A stretch of DNA of 64,000 nt, from contig NC_088315.1 of the NCBI RefSeq assembly GCF_910592395.1, forward strand, positions 17,159,808 through 17,223,807, written 5' to 3'. This stretch comes from Lineus longissimus. Taxonomy: Eukaryota > Nemertea > Pilidiophora > Heteronemertea > Lineidae. Positions 11,025-23,599 of the stretch are shown here, one piece after another (the first letter of the stretch is position 1; every line of letters begins with the position of its first letter). The notes under the pieces are model-generated. The model saw only the letters and a list, made by a program, of their open reading frames with translations. It had not been told where the DNA came from and made no database searches. The position numbers were made by a program, and so were the translations under genes.

Positions 11025-12114
11025 TTAATTCATCTGAGAGTACATTTGGTACAAAGAATAACTGGATTCATTTGAACCACTGGAAGCAGGAGAATTAATT
11101 CTGTCCTGTAACTTTTGGACAAAGTCCTGTTGCATTTTCAACAGTTTCATACGTTCCTCGTGTTCATCCTCTTCAAATGCCATATTCTGCCTCAGATGTT
11201 TAATGTGCATGTCATGTTCCGTTTGTTGCATCATGAGTGCCCTGTCAACAGCTGACATACTAGTGCTGGAATGTTCTGATGAAGGCATCGATTCAGATGT
11301 GTTTGGACGTTTTGATGTGGTTTCCCCTCCTTTCTTTGGCTCTGAGGCTGCCGGCTTAGGTTGAGGTGTTGTCAAGGATGGGGTGGGGCTGTCAATTACG
11401 ACACTTAATGGTGAATACTCCAGTTCTTCTACATTGGCATTTCCTTCGGATGTTGAAGGCTCCATCAATAAGACATTTGCATCTGAAATGTTTAACAAGG
11501 TGTATCAATTTAAACATTCTCGATCAAGTAGTGATGAAACGTACCACATTTGGAGAAATGTTTGTAGAGAGCTGTAATAGATTGCAAAAATAAAGATACA
11601 TGTATCTGATACTGAACGTGTAACGTACCTTGTTTATGGTAACCAACGTCATCATCAAAATCATTGTCCAGTGGATCCAGCACATCGCTGCAGAGTGAGG
11701 CCACCATGTGGGACGTGTCATCTGCTGTTGCGTCTGGACGATAGTGCCGCCACCTGTCTGCCTTCGATCTTTCTTTTCCATGCTCACATCCTTCTTAGCC
11801 TTCGTCTTCAGATTATCCCAGACCTTTTTGAGGGTTTTAACATCAGCAGGCTGTATCCCCTTCTGCGAGTTAAAAGCTGCGGCGATGCGGTCCCACGCTT
11901 GGGACTTTGCCCTTTTCGCCTTCGATGTATTTTGTTTGACATCCAGGATGGACTTCTCCTTGACCAGTATCGTTGCTACCAAATTCTTCTCTAGCTCCGA
12001 AAATATTCTGCGTGTCTTTTTCACTGATGCGCCTTTTCCCTGTGTTGACTCCATCGCCATTTTACTACTACTGGGCCTAGTGCCACTAGCAGACGACAGA
12101 ACACTGCTTGGCAA
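11025..12114 (-). CDS. Harbinger Myb/SANT-like DNA-binding protein, two exons
   Basis: Second Harbinger protein; in this superfamily it escorts the transposase to the nucleus and to element ends. The N-terminal half holds a helical Myb/SANT-like domain (RRIFSELEKNLVATIL ... VKTLKKVWDNLKTK). Exon 1 runs to about 11629, intron 11483-11628 (146 bp, GT donor GTACG, AG acceptor), exon 2 about 11025-11482 encoding a Ser/Pro-rich then coiled-coil tail ending in a Gln/Met-rich end. Two start methionines are possible (12114 or MAMEST near 12060). The acidic segment before the donor reads best in a different frame from the domain, so a small frameshift near 11725 is possible. Confidence 0.7.
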
Positions 12115-12576
12115 ACATCTGTTGCATCATTCCCATTGTGCACTGATGAGATAATCGGTTAAAGTTACGCCTTTCGTAAGGAACACTTACAAAATGCCCT
12201 CAAAAAGTGGACCTTTCATTAAAGGTGTACCTTTACAAAGGAATTGCATAAAGTCGGTTCTAAAAACGAAAACCAAAATGTGTACCTTATGGAAGGGACA
12301 CCTTCCGAAAGGAGACCTTAGCAAAAGTTAACCTTTGGCCAAAATAAAGGAACATTCTAAAATACCAGCCAATATTGTCTCCAAAGGTAACCATCTGGCC
12401 TTCGTTGGTCGAAAAGCAAACCATCTGAAAATCTTAAAGTGCGGGCGGGTTGCTTAATTAATTAACCTGCAAAAGTCCCCTTTGATACAGTGGCGCCGTC
12501 CCCATGATGCACTTGAGGCACAGCGAAAGAATTTTAAATTCAACTCGTTCCTTGACGCACAACCAGGGTAAACTGT

Positions 12577-13500
12577 TTAGGACCAGCCAAATATGACACG
12601 GGCTGCACAGTTTTGGACGCTCTGAAGCTTTGCAATGGTGTCAGCAAGTAGGCCAACAAGGAGGGAGTTCAGGTAGACTAGTCTGGAAACAACAAGTGCA
12701 TGAGCAATGGTTATCCCAGCTTTGGGTGCGAGAAAATTCCGAATCAAGCCTATTCTATGTGGCTGGAAGAAGGTATTTCTACAAATGGAATTGACATGTG
12801 CTTCAAAGACAAATGTTGGTCGAAAATTGCCCCAATATTTCTGGCTTAGGGCACTGCACAAATATTGTGCTCGCCAATCTTCACGGCGAGGATTCCGTGT
12901 TTGCGTGCAGGATGATGTCTAGAAGAGATGATGACAAACTCAGTCTTATCATCATTGAGCTTAAGAGAGTTGTGTGCCATCCGTTTACGAACATCACTAA
13001 TGCACGATTCGAGCCTAGCAAGTCCACCATGAAGCTCAGCGGGTTTGAAATAGATGTAGAGCTGGGAATCATCTGCGTAGAAATGGACTTCTAAACCGTG
13101 CCACCTGATGAGGTCTCCTAGAGGACCCATATAGATAGTATAACAACGGTCCCAAGACCAAACCCTAGGGGTCACCTGTTCCAAGCCTGTGCGTCTCAGA
13201 TGATGTACCACCAATCACAACACTGCGATATCTCTATTCATGATATGATGCCAGCCATTTGGGAAAAGGCAGCGCTTAGGCATGTTAAGGTCTAATAGCA
13301 CCAGGCCCGCCATCAACTGCCAAGAGGAGGTCATTCATGACCTTGATGAGGGCAGTCTCGGCACTATGGCCTGGCCGATAGCTAGGCGGATTGCATTTGT
13401 TTCGAAAAGATTGGCACAAGACATGTGGGCAAGAAGTTGTTTGGCACCAGCGCGTTCAATGAGTTTGGATAAGAAAGAAAGGTTTAAAACTGGCCGATAG
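12577..13500 (-). pseudogene. CR1/L2-like LINE reverse transcriptase fragment
   Basis: Minus-strand pieces in different frames show the RT core of a non-LTR retrotransposon: GHSAETALIKVMNDLLL near 13360, the catalytic FYADDSQLY with downstream LKLNDDKTEF (12846-13100), then EAHVNSICRNTFF and the HALVVSRLVY segment (12577-12861). The parts follow in family order but need several frame changes, and the 5' and 3' ends are missing. It is a dead, truncated insertion. Confidence 0.8.
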
Positions 13501-13570
13501 TTTTTTTAGATCTTCTTTGTCTAATGGAGGTTTCTTTAGTAATGGGGATATATTAGTAACTTTCAAACAC

Positions 13571-13700
13571 TCGGGTACCCGCGGTGGTGTAGTGGGCGAG
13601 GGGTTGACTAGCAGTCTAGAGGTCCCTGGTCCGATCCCCTCGGTCGGCGTGAGATTACCGGCAGGGCGTTTTGCCTAGTGCCAAAACATAACCCTAAACC
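13571..13700 (+). mobile_element. tRNA-derived SINE
   Basis: The head has a polymerase III A box (TGGTGTAGTGGG) and a B-box-like tGGTCCGATCCCC about 45 nt later, followed by a body with ggcgtgaga and ggcagggcgttttgcc. A second copy on the minus strand at about 31960-32142 shares head and body, which shows a family rather than a stray tRNA. Confidence 0.7.
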
Positions 13701-13759
13701 CCAAACCTTAACTTCAAACTTATGACGGTTTCACCGTTTAATATTCGGTGCAAAGATAA

Positions 13760-13778
13760 CCCCCCCCCCCCCCCCCCC
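13760..13778. repeat. 19-nt C homopolymer
   Basis: Uninterrupted C run followed by ACCCCCACCCCCC. Homopolymers also interrupt the paralogous spacers (G run near 3811, C run near 15360). Confidence 0.9.
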
Positions 13779-13894
13779 ACCCCCACCCCCCAACGATCGC
13801 CGTTTTGTTTTTGTTCTATAAGCCTAGTGTGTACCTTCTTCGTCCTGACCTTCGAGGACCATTCTTTTCATGACATCTTGTATACAAATGACTT

Positions 13895-14644
13895 AGGCTG
13901 TGGCCCCAGCAGGGACTGCAATTCTTTGTTGACTACACGCCAGTTGACATCATGAGAATTTCCACGTTCTCATGCAAATTATCTAATTACCTCTTCTTGA
14001 TAGCTGGATGCATGTCTTCATGGCTAATTGCGGCCTACTCGTAAGAGCGTCTAATAGTTGTTTGGTGTCTATTAAAAAGAGTCCACATCACATCACGTAA
14101 ACGTGTAACTGTCATCGCAGTACTGTTCGTCACATCAGTCATTACAAGTCTCCACCGGCCAATTTTACTGAATATCTATTTCGATTACGGCATGAAAATA
14201 TGTCACTACATAGGTGGCGCCACAATGCAATTAGTTCTGTCACAGGTGGATTGGGGTTTGTATTTCTATATACCATGCATCGTCATTGTTGTGGCAAACA
14301 TTGCCATTCTCGTCGGAATTTTCAAGGGTTCGCGTAAACGATCAACGTCCCAAGCACTGCCATCGCATAAGGGAACATCCGATACGAAGGTTTTGTGGAA
14401 TCTCTTGGTCGTTTCCACAACATACATCGTACTAATGACACCAAGTGCTTTTCTTTGGTTACTCTACGTTATTTTGGCAAACTCAAACTCGACGCCACAA
14501 TTTATGAATCTACTGGTAAAAGCTGCGGGATTTGGTGACGTTATCGGTATGTGTAATTTCAGTTTAAACTTCATTATCTATGGCTTGACACTGCCTTTTT
14601 ACCGGCAAGATATACATCGCATGTTCTGTTGCTCCAAGAAATAG
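13895..14644 (+). pseudogene. GPCR copy 3, 5'-truncated
   Basis: Homology to the intact receptors begins at the end of TM2 (around VDYTPVDIM) and runs to the normal C-terminus. There is an in-frame TAA at about 14041-14043, just before the ER motif in TM3. TM4 to the end (14192-14644) stays open. The missing 5' part is replaced by SINE-adjacent sequence. It is a mirror image of copy 2 in the inverted duplication. Confidence 0.85.
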
Positions 14645-16241
14645 TTGAAATGGGACTAAAGCATAATATTGTAACGTGACAGAATTTGCTGTTTCTCTCT
14701 AGAGCGACAACGTGATCATTGTTTGTTGTTAAGATGATCGACGTATGTTGCACAGGCAAAATTCGGTGTTGTCGGCCACCATGTGTCGGCAGGTCGGATC
14801 ACATTTCGCCAGTGTCAAACAGTTCACACAGGTTGCGCATCAAGGAACGCACTGAATTTGAATCTCTTTGCTCGGTATTATATAAAGTGTCACTGATCAC
14901 TTTAGTGGATACTGGCACTATAAACAGGTATTGGAAAACTTTGCATTGGACAGGAAAAGTCTGGACTGCAGTCATCACTCTCCGCCGCCTGGAACTAATG
15001 AACTGGTGCCCTGTCCAAGCTCATTTCCCAATAACCCATCGGTTCTCAATATTATTGAAACAGGAGTATCATGGAGCCAGAAAAGGTTGCAGAATCTCCC
15101 TCCAAAGGGGATCCAATCAGAATGGCAGGTGCTGCATGATTGAACTAGCCACACGTTCGTTGTGCATCATTTGAAGACATTCTAGTAACCGAGTGACCAC
15201 GTAACTAGCTGGGCGCAACATATACATGCAGAACACTACCCTTACAATTAGGGGAACAAGAACTCTGTGAACAAAGATACGGACCCCCTTAATAGCACAA
15301 TCGAGTGTGCCTGAGAAATGATTTCGTAATGCCAAAATCCAATATAGCTGCCAATTTGCCCCCCCCCCCCCCAGTTCTTTTATAACTTTTAACATACAAG
15401 TACATTCTTGTCCCTTGTCCAGCCAAAGACCGACCAACATCGCACATTTCGTTACCTTTTCTGCCAAGTGCCTTGCCCAAGGAACTACACCTCACACTTA
15501 GTGACCCTTCTGCATGCCAAGTGCCTTACCCAAGGACCCACTCCCCAGCTACCAACATAAGCACACGCTCTGAGCTCCCAATTCCCACTTGGAAATAATA
15601 ATGTTGGCAGCACAAATGTGGAGAGCGATGACTGTCAGTCTAGTGTTTCCTAGTCCAACCCATAGTTTTGTAATCCATAGTTTTCCAATACCCACTACAA
15701 ACACCCTCATTTTTATTGACTTGGTTTGATTAATGTCATGTATGTTCATCACAATCAAAACAGCAAAGAATAAAACAAGTTATTTCGGTCTCATACGCTG
15801 AAAAGTCATTTGGTTTTATTTAGCGTCTCTAAAAATAATTTCATCCAAGTTCGAACATCATTCAGCTGACAGAGTCACATTAAAGAGTTAATTCAACAGC
15901 TACGTCTACTACTACTGGTCAACAGCTAACATCACTGTAGGCAATTTAGTTGTTAGTTGATATTTGGTTGGAGGCGTTAGTCTGTTGGCCCAAGCGGAAA
16001 CAACTACGAGTCTTTTTAGGCACAGGCTACTACCCTTGTGTGGTCTTACTGATACAATGGCCAAGGATTTTACCCGCGAACTAACATCTTTTTTGTTCCG
16101 TTCCGTGATTGCTGCAGGTTCCAGCGACAAATATCGTTCTTTGGCAGTACGCTTAATATTTCATTGTTCACAATATAGCCTAGAAATGCAGCGCGAAAAA
16201 ACAGAAGCCCAATTCAGTAGACAACTGTTTTTTAAGTGTAA
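14645..16241. repeat. GPCR-unit spacer, inverted copy
   Basis: Reverse complement of about 2959-4788. A 13-nt C run lies at about 15358-15370. It has the empty site for the 416-1053 MITE near 15288. No gene is supported. Confidence 0.7.
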
Positions 16242-17306
16242 ATGATTTATCAGCACTTGGAAATATCACAACATGAACCAAAATATTGGATAAAAAACAT
16301 GAGGATGTCTTCAAACACCAATAGCGTCCACATCACGGACATTTATCAAAGAAAGTCACTTACTCTGGTGGACCAACTACTAGAATTCGCTCAAAGCTAC
16401 GTCACGATTATCATCGTTTTTCTAGGACTTTTCGGTAACGGACTCTCTCTCACTGTGTTCGTACGCTGTAGGAAGAGGCGAGATGCCAGCGTACAGTATT
16501 TAAGCTGCTTGGCTATCTCGGATTCGGCATATTTATTGGGGAATATGATATTAGTGTGGCCCCAGCAAGGACTGCAATTCATTGTTGACTACACGCCAGT
16601 TGACATCATGAGAATCTCCACGTTCTCCTGCAAATTGTCTAATTACCTCCTCTTGATAGCTGGATGCATGTCTTCATGGCTTATTGCGGCCTACTCGATA
16701 GAGCGTGTAATAGTTGTTTGGTGTCCATTAAAAAGAGTCCACATCACATCACGTAAACGTGTAACTGTCATCGCAGTACTGTTCGTCACATCAGTCATTA
16801 CAAGTCTCCATCGGCCAATATTAATTTCACTAAATATTAATTTCGATTACGGCATGAAAATATGTAACTATATAGGTGGCGCCACAATGCAATTGGTTCT
16901 GACACAGGTAGATTGGGGTTTGTATTTCTATATACCATGCCTCGTCATTATTGTGGCAAACATCGCCATTCTCGTCGGAATTTTCCAAGGTTCGCGTAAA
17001 CGTTCAACGTCCCAGGCAATGCCATCGCATAAGGGAACATCCGATACGAAGGTTTTGTGGAATCTCTTGGTCGTTTCCACAACATACATCGTACTAATGA
17101 CACCAAGTGCTTTTCTTTGGTTACTCTACGTTATTATGGCAAATTCAAACTCGACGCCACAATTTATGAATCTGCTGGTAAAAGCTGCGGGATTTGGTAG
17201 CGTTATCAGCCTGTGTAATTTCAGTTTAAACTTCATTATTTATGGCTTGACTTTGCCTTTTTACCGTGAAGATATACATCACATGTTCTGTTGCTCCAAA
17301 AAATAG
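16242..17306 (+). CDS. Class A GPCR, intact copy 4
   Basis: Single-exon receptor of 354 aa, two residues longer than copy 1 through a small insertion in the loop after TM4 (PILISLNINFDYG). It has the same landmarks as copy 1: GN in TM1, LAISD in TM2, ER instead of DRY, NFIIY instead of NPxxY, no CWxP in TM6, two C-terminal cysteines. The start is the homologous ATG; an internal MRMSS start is also possible. The upstream flank is the same as for copy 1. Ligand unknown. The near identity of copies 1 and 4 suggests recent duplication or gene conversion between the inverted arms. Confidence 0.85.
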   Translation: MIYQHLEISQHEPKYWIKNMRMSSNTNSVHITDIYQRKSLTLVDQLLEFAQSYVTIIIVFLGLFGNGLSLTVFVRCRKRRDASVQYLSCLAISDSAYLLGNMILVWPQQGLQFIVDYTPVDIMRISTFSCKLSNYLLLIAGCMSSWLIAAYSIERVIVVWCPLKRVHITSRKRVTVIAVLFVTSVITSLHRPILISLNINFDYGMKICNYIGGATMQLVLTQVDWGLYFYIPCLVIIVANIAILVGIFQGSRKRSTSQAMPSHKGTSDTKVLWNLLVVSTTYIVLMTPSAFLWLLYVIMANSNSTPQFMNLLVKAAGFGSVISLCNFSLNFIIYGLTLPFYREDIHHMFCCSKK

Positions 17307-17469
17307 TTGAAATAGGACTAAAGCAAAATATTTTAACGTGACTGTATTTGTTGCTTCTCTCTAGAGTGACAACGTGATAATTGTTTGTTTTTTAAGATGA
17401 TTCACGTATGTCAAATTGTGAAAATTATGATTATTGTGCTCGTGAGAAGGTAATGAACAGCCCAGTCTA

Positions 17470-17555
17470 CAGGGTGGCCCAGAAAACTTTCCCTCGCACA
17501 ATGCATACACAATAGAATTATATTGTGCAAGGAAAAGGTTTTCTGGGCCACTCTG
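17470..17555. mobile_element. 86 bp mariner-type MITE, TA target duplication
   Basis: Ends CAGGGTGGCCCAGAAAA and its near-perfect reverse complement, flanked by TA on both sides (17468-17469 and 17556-17557). It is too short to code. Confidence 0.8.
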
Positions 17556-17886
17556 TAACATCCACCCTTTCTGTTCGCCTCCGCACTGAAATCAAGGGTT
17601 ATAACATTGCAGTTACATCTATTAGGGTTATTGATAGACCACGTAAAAAAGAGCGAAAACCATTTTGTTTGGATGCCGATACGAAGTGGAAAAATTCACC
17701 ACTAATTTGTTCCCGACTACGAAACTTTGTGCCCGAACCGAACAACAACCTTGGAATCAGTGTTCACCTTTTAGACTTCAAATCCACATCTCATCAAAAT
17801 CCAGCCATGCATTTTTATGGGAAATTATCAATTTCCATGTCCCTTATAAATGGATCTTTGGTAAACACTGTATCTAATTGAGAATA

Positions 17887-18125
17887 CAGGGTGGATTAAT
17901 TGTAAAGGTATCCTGAAATAAACAGCTTTTATGTGATACATATTAATGCCATGGATATTTCTTTGCATGTATAATCAAGTAGGAGCTAGACCCTTTCCAT
18001 TGATGTCTTCATATGTATCACCCATGCGCCCACGGATTGAACACCATTGTCTAGAAATTGACATGCATAAATCAAATTTTTCCAACACGTTTGTTTCAGG
18101 ATTACCTTTTTAGTGATCCACCCTG
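17887..18125. mobile_element. 239 bp mariner-type MITE
   Basis: Ends CAGGGTGGAT, with inverted homology extending about 30 bp inward, flanked by TA duplications (17885-17886 and 18126-18127). Copy B lacks it near 27970, giving an approximate empty site. Confidence 0.8.
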
Positions 18126-19808
18126 TATATTTTTTATCATATGAACTGTTTCCAACCAAAGTAACGATCGATTCAAGCAAGGCATTGATCTGTTTCACGT
18201 TTTGACGAAGACTCGATATTCCAAGCATTTAAGACATTGTAATCATTTCAAAATCGTAATTACAATATATCGCTTTGATGCAATACTTCGACCAAGTCCT
18301 CTGATCTCTGAGAGCAATGCGTTACAAGTATAGCTCTCTGATCGGTTGTCTGCTCTTGCTAACGAACCCAATTCACTCGATTTACGCTGTACATCAGAAT
18401 TTACTTTGCTCTGATTTCTTATCACAATGACTGATATCCTAAGTGACCCTGACGTACGACGGACACCCGACGTTTTTAGTGTTTTTTCTGGCCATCTTCA
18501 ATGAAATAGGGTGAATTCTTCGTGTTCTGCGTGTTCAACCAGAAAACTGCAAGAAATTACCTTTTATTTGGTAAAGTAGCCCACCAGACAGTTCTTGCTA
18601 TACAAACGACTTTTACTGCCGGCCTCATTTTGCTAGTCTTCTTGTTGTTATTTCAATCTGTTATTTGTCATATTCCAATCTAGCCGTGGCCGAAGGATAA
18701 AAACAGCCGGAACTGTGCAACGTATTTAAAATGCACTTTATCGTCATAGTAAGTTTAATGCATCAAGAGGATTTTTGGCAATACTATAATATATGGTCAT
18801 AATTTTTGCACTTGCCTCCTTGATCAATCATTCAAAAACCTGATCGAGCAGTTGGGCGTCACCAATAAAAGAGACAAGGACAATGCAACAACTATAAATT
18901 AGGCCACTCTAAATATCAGCCGTATCAGCTCGTTAGTCTTGGACAATGTTACCACTGATTTGCCACTAATCTTATCCTCATGAGTCAAATAAAAGGCGTG
19001 TTAATGATACAGCATGACTGGTCTAAGTACTTCTAGATACATGTACTTTATTTTCTGCTGTGGGGTTTCTAACAGTTTAATCGTCCCCGCCAATGTTGAT
19101 GAGAATAAAAGACATCTTAATTCTTCCAGTGAGTAATAGCATTTGGCACGTAAATACGCACCCAGGGTGAAAATCGCGTTTAGATTCCTAAAGTTATTAC
19201 CGATCATGTTGTTCAGTTTCACATGCTTCTGCATGTACATTTCAGTTTCGTGTACACTACGTTTAGTTGCACTTGCCGATTTGCACTGCACGAAATGGGT
19301 TGAAATCATGACTTGTGTGACACAATATATTTCAGAATATAAGGCATGTTATGATATAGAATGAGATATATTGGTAGGATACTTCAAGTATCATGAGTTA
19401 GGACAATGCAGTGTATCAAATGATCCGGAACATTGGTAACCATTTGTTATCATGTGGCAATATTTTCCAGTATTCTCACAGTATAACACAGTACCACATA
19501 GTCTAGTCAAAATGTGGTCTAACCTAGAACTACAAACCTTTCTTTGTATCATTTTGTTTGTGGGATTATCCTCTTCCAACATACCTAAAATTCTCTGATT
19601 TTTTGGCTGGGGAAAGGGCCTAATTTGCATGAATTCAAAATGGCCGCAAACATGCCTTTGAAGCCTCATAACACTTTTATTATTGATTTTTCACCCTATA
19701 AATGTATTACACAAACTCAGATAGAAAAATGACCTCTGCGAGTCATAATATCTAGTCAGAAATATCATAAATTAACCCCAGTGACGTCCAATGACTACAT
19801 GTATATTA

Positions 19809-21430
19809 TATTATTTGTTTATTGTCACCTATTTATTTATACAAATAGCCAGCCTTAAGGCTTATGAGACAGTTGTTCGGGCATACGAGTTGTGAGATGT
19901 CGTTTCAAGTTCTTACTGCCCATTTCTCATCTCATATGCCCGAATCACAAAATTTGCAACTTCTTTGGCAAATTCGCCCTTGGTTAACATAATCTGGAGT
20001 CTCTCCTCATCGTCACTTGGTTCAACAATGTCAATTTTGCTATACAAATGTCTTCTACTGACAGCATACAAAGGGCACACACAAAGAAAGTGGACCTCAC
20101 TCTCAACGCCATCGTTACACACTGGACAAGTACGCCTTTCCACTGGTAGATTTCTATATCTTCCCAGTTCAATGTTTATCGGGAATGAACCATTTCTTAG
20201 ACGCGCAATGGCTGACCTCTCTTGTTTTGATAGTCTAGCTTTTACATATGGTTCTGCGCCAAACACAGTCTTCAGTGTTTTATACGTTCTTAGCTTAGGC
20301 ATTTCATTCAGTTGTTTCTGCCAGTTATCAATATACTTTGTTAGCATGACTGATCCCACTGCCTTTAAAATGTTACCAACCTGATGTTTACTAAGACCTT
20401 GGCACATTTCAACATTATCGTAAAGATCATTCATATTCGCCCCGTATACTATATTTTACACACCTTTACACCAGTTATCTAGATTTCTGTTCTGTGATAG
20501 CATATAGTCCCATACAAATATCATTTTCAAAAGTCTATCGTTACTAAGTCTGCAAAGCCTAAACCATTGTTTGAGCATACAAATATGATGCCGCATATAA
20601 ATTGGGGTCCATCCCATATCACCTTCTATCGCGCACAGCGCCGCACATTTTCCAACACCTAAAAACGAACGCATTGCTCTGAAATGTACCTTTTCCATTT
20701 CTTTATAAGTCTTATATCCCCACACGAAAGATGCGTAGTCCATAATCGGTGAAACCTTTGCGTCGTACAGTTTGCAAAACACATCATAACTAAGACCTGT
20801 CGTTTTAAAATGCGTAGCTAGAATCCCTCCAAGCGCTTTAGAAGCTGATTTTGCCAGTTCATCTGCTGTAACTGTGTAGTCTAAAGTCTCGTTGATAGTC
20901 ACTCCAAGATATCGATATTTATCAGTGACGCGCAAGTTTGCATTGTTAAATGTAAACATAAAGTTTGTTTTCGCATCCCTTTTCCGTCTACAGTGCATTA
21001 CCTGAGTTTTTTCAACATTTACCAACATTCTCCACTTATTACACCACTTTCCCATTATATCCAACATATCCTGTAGTGACTGTTCAGTTTCCGCAATAAG
21101 AACTATATCGTCCGCGTATAGGAGGATGGCTACGTTTTCATCATTTACAGGAACACCGTGTCCACTCGATTTGATTTCAAGCGCAAGATCATTAACATAT
21201 AACGAAAATAATGTTGGTGAAAGACAATCTCCCTGCCGTACTCCTGATGTTGTTTGAAAGAAGTCTGTCAAGTGTCCATTTATCCGTACACAGGCACTAG
21301 TATTTCGGTACATACCGTCAACTGCACGCAGAAATTTACCATTAATACCTATCCGATATAACTTCACTAACATACATGTTCGTTCAATAGAGTCAAAAGC
21401 GCGGGAAAAATCGACTATATCGAGCCTTAA
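19809..21430 (-). mobile_element. 5'-truncated LINE (non-LTR retrotransposon)
   Basis: Minus-orientation insertion absent from segmental copy B. The 3' end on the minus strand is AT-rich with gtgacaataaaca. The 5' end is cut inside the RT domain, the usual outcome of incomplete target-primed reverse transcription. Confidence 0.75.
19913..21430 (-). pseudogene. LINE ORF2: reverse transcriptase with C-terminal zinc motif
   Basis: The RT palm is clear: GVRQGDCLSPTLFSLYVNDL, catalytic LLYADDIVLIAE and YRYLGVTIN follow in order (20456-21430, open upstream to about 21430 with DFSRAFDSIER). A stop at 20456-20458 and a small gap separate this from the C-terminal part 19913-20434, which carries the family zinc motif CPVCNDGVESEVHFLCVCPLY-like cysteines and histidine. 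The endonuclease domain is lost by 5' truncation. CR1/Jockey-supergroup type; exact clade not determined. Confidence 0.8.
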
Positions 21431-22466
21431 TTGACGTTAAATTATGACGTCACCATAGATTTCTCAAAAAACTGACTCAAATCTTAGAAGATCTTAACCA
21501 ATCTAAATTAAAAAGTTTATTGCAATGTAATCCTGAATTCTTATAAAGGTGCCATGAGTGATTAAGAAGCCCGCAGACATAATACAGAAACGGGTCATTC
21601 AGGTGCATTTTTGATAAACTAATGCAAAGTTGGAGGATGAGACATCTAAAACAGCTAGTACTGGGTGCCTTGATACAATTATGTGAGGATGGTTGACCTG
21701 CTAATTAGATTTCTCCGAGCACAAGTGACAGGCAATTCCAAACTTTACTGATGGAGTCTCTCGAAGAAGGCATTTTTACTGCAGCTAGACGAGGTCTATC
21801 GACCGCCATTACAGCTGTTTTGTGGGGTCGATGTTATCAAGAATTTCCATGGTAACCCGTTGATCATGATAAGGCAGTAAAATAATGGTAATTTAGGTCG
21901 AGGTGCGAGCGAGCCTTGTTTAAAGGCAATAGACCGTACTGGGCTGGCCTTGATTCTTTTTACTACGAGGTGTGGGTGAATTAGCGTATAATTCTGCTTT
22001 GATCTTAACTGTCAACATGATAAATACTCTTGCAAGAACCTTGTAAAGATTGTGCATTTTGCGTGTAATTAAAATCGGTCCTGAGAATCTCTTGGAATCT
22101 CATCGGAATTCTGCAACCTGGGCATGCACTGTGTTTTACATTACAAAACTATAAATAAATGTACAATTTGTTTACTGAAGATCTATACTACATTTATTCC
22201 AGAAGCCACCTTTCGTTTGAGCAGTTTCAACATCTTGACATCGCAAAGTATTTCAAAGTGAAACCAACAATTTCAGACCCCACACGCAGTTTACACCACA
22301 CACTGACACTGTGCCTACCCTCTAAATACAGTTGACCTCAATTGAGTAACTGCGCAGACGGAAGCACACCTTGGTAGTGTATTTTGCAATGTAATACCCG
22401 TAAGCGGAGCTATTCTGATAATAGCTGCCTGGAGGGTGGATCGGCGATGCCAGCACTGTTTTTGCG

Positions 22467-22676
22467 ACAGTGATTCAATTTTCAATTTCAATTTAAAGCT
22501 TTATTGAGCACCAATCCAATACATGTACAATATTATTTAGAGGATATAACAACAGAAATGAAAACAATATAACATATAGCCGAATTAAAATAACAAAACA
22601 AGTGCCCAAAAGGGACCGCCAAGGAATTAAGACCTATAATAGTGATACGGGACTCCTAAAATATTAAATGACGTAT
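22467..22676. mobile_element. About 210 bp insertion specific to copy A
   Basis: Starts near gattcaattttcaatttc with aaagctttattgagca and is missing from copy B between gcaagcactatttt and tatagcctcgtgcatg (about 30390-30410). It may be a LINE 3' tail; class not determined. Confidence 0.45.
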
Positions 22677-23599
22677 ACATATGTGATAGCCTCGTGCATG
22701 CCATATTTTCAAATCAACCAATCACCACGCGATTTGTGATTTGTAACGTCAAACGTCACATGGGAATATATCAACGTGTACTTGTCATGTGACTTTTGGC
22801 TTGACAAATGAAAACCGCCCATTTCGGGGGGGGGGGCAGTTTGTCTCTAATGCAAGCATCGGGGAGACGCCCATTTTAGATATTTTTCAGCATTTATTTA
22901 CCGACTTAACGGCACTGATAAAAGGATCAGGTATGTGTAATTAAGTGTAGTAGGCTAGTCATTTGTTCTAAATTTGTAACATTAAAGGACCATTGGCATT
23001 ATTAAGAGCATTATCAGCAATGGATCGGCTGCCCAGTCACCATCCATTTTGGAGAAGTGGCTCCTATCCTTGGTAACACATCAATGGAAAAATGAAGAAA
23101 ATGACTGAATCACATGTATTACGCTTTTCCGATTTCAATCCCAACTGGACCCGTGTAAAGCCTCCGTAGAGAGATCATCCTGCACATTTGGAAATAATGG
23201 TGGCCAATTCAAGCAGGGGCGGAATGACGTCTTAAATAACTAGAGTTCGATATTTCGAAAGGAGGACGGACGTAGTTTGGCCTGTATGGGAGAAAACAAA
23301 ATCTGTCGAGGTGAAGGGCTTTCCCTGCCGCCGTTTGGATTATCATCTACTCGACTGTATGCGCATTTACCTTATTTCATTGAATTGTAATAACATAAAT
23401 ACTTATATTGATAAAGCATTTTCTCCCAGCCTTCGCATACCTATGATTAAAGCAAAGGTACCGACGAAAGCTTAATTATATCGGGCCTCCGGACCAAAAA
23501 ATAGCAAATCATGAAAAAAGTGTCACCCTCTCTACTTTCCTGTTTCATATCAATCAGCACTGATGCGTCTTAATCTTTTTATCATCTTTGACATTCAAG

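Larger units (their letters stand above)
9631..12370. mobile_element. Harbinger DNA transposon, nearly complete
   Basis: Terminal inverted repeats: GGCTGGTATTTTAGAATGTT at 9631 and its reverse complement ending at 12370, at least 25 bp. Many subterminal copies of ccttt/aaagg-centred motifs (9650-9850 and 12160-12350) resemble transposase binding arrays. It has the standard two-gene content of the superfamily: a DDE transposase on plus and a Myb/SANT-like DNA-binding protein on minus, convergent. It lies between the arms of the receptor inverted duplication. Confidence 0.85.

Noticed and set aside
17525-17881. 118-codon plus-strand frame
   Set aside because: It begins inside a mariner-type MITE and continues in duplicated non-coding DNA; the copy B counterpart has frame-breaking indels.
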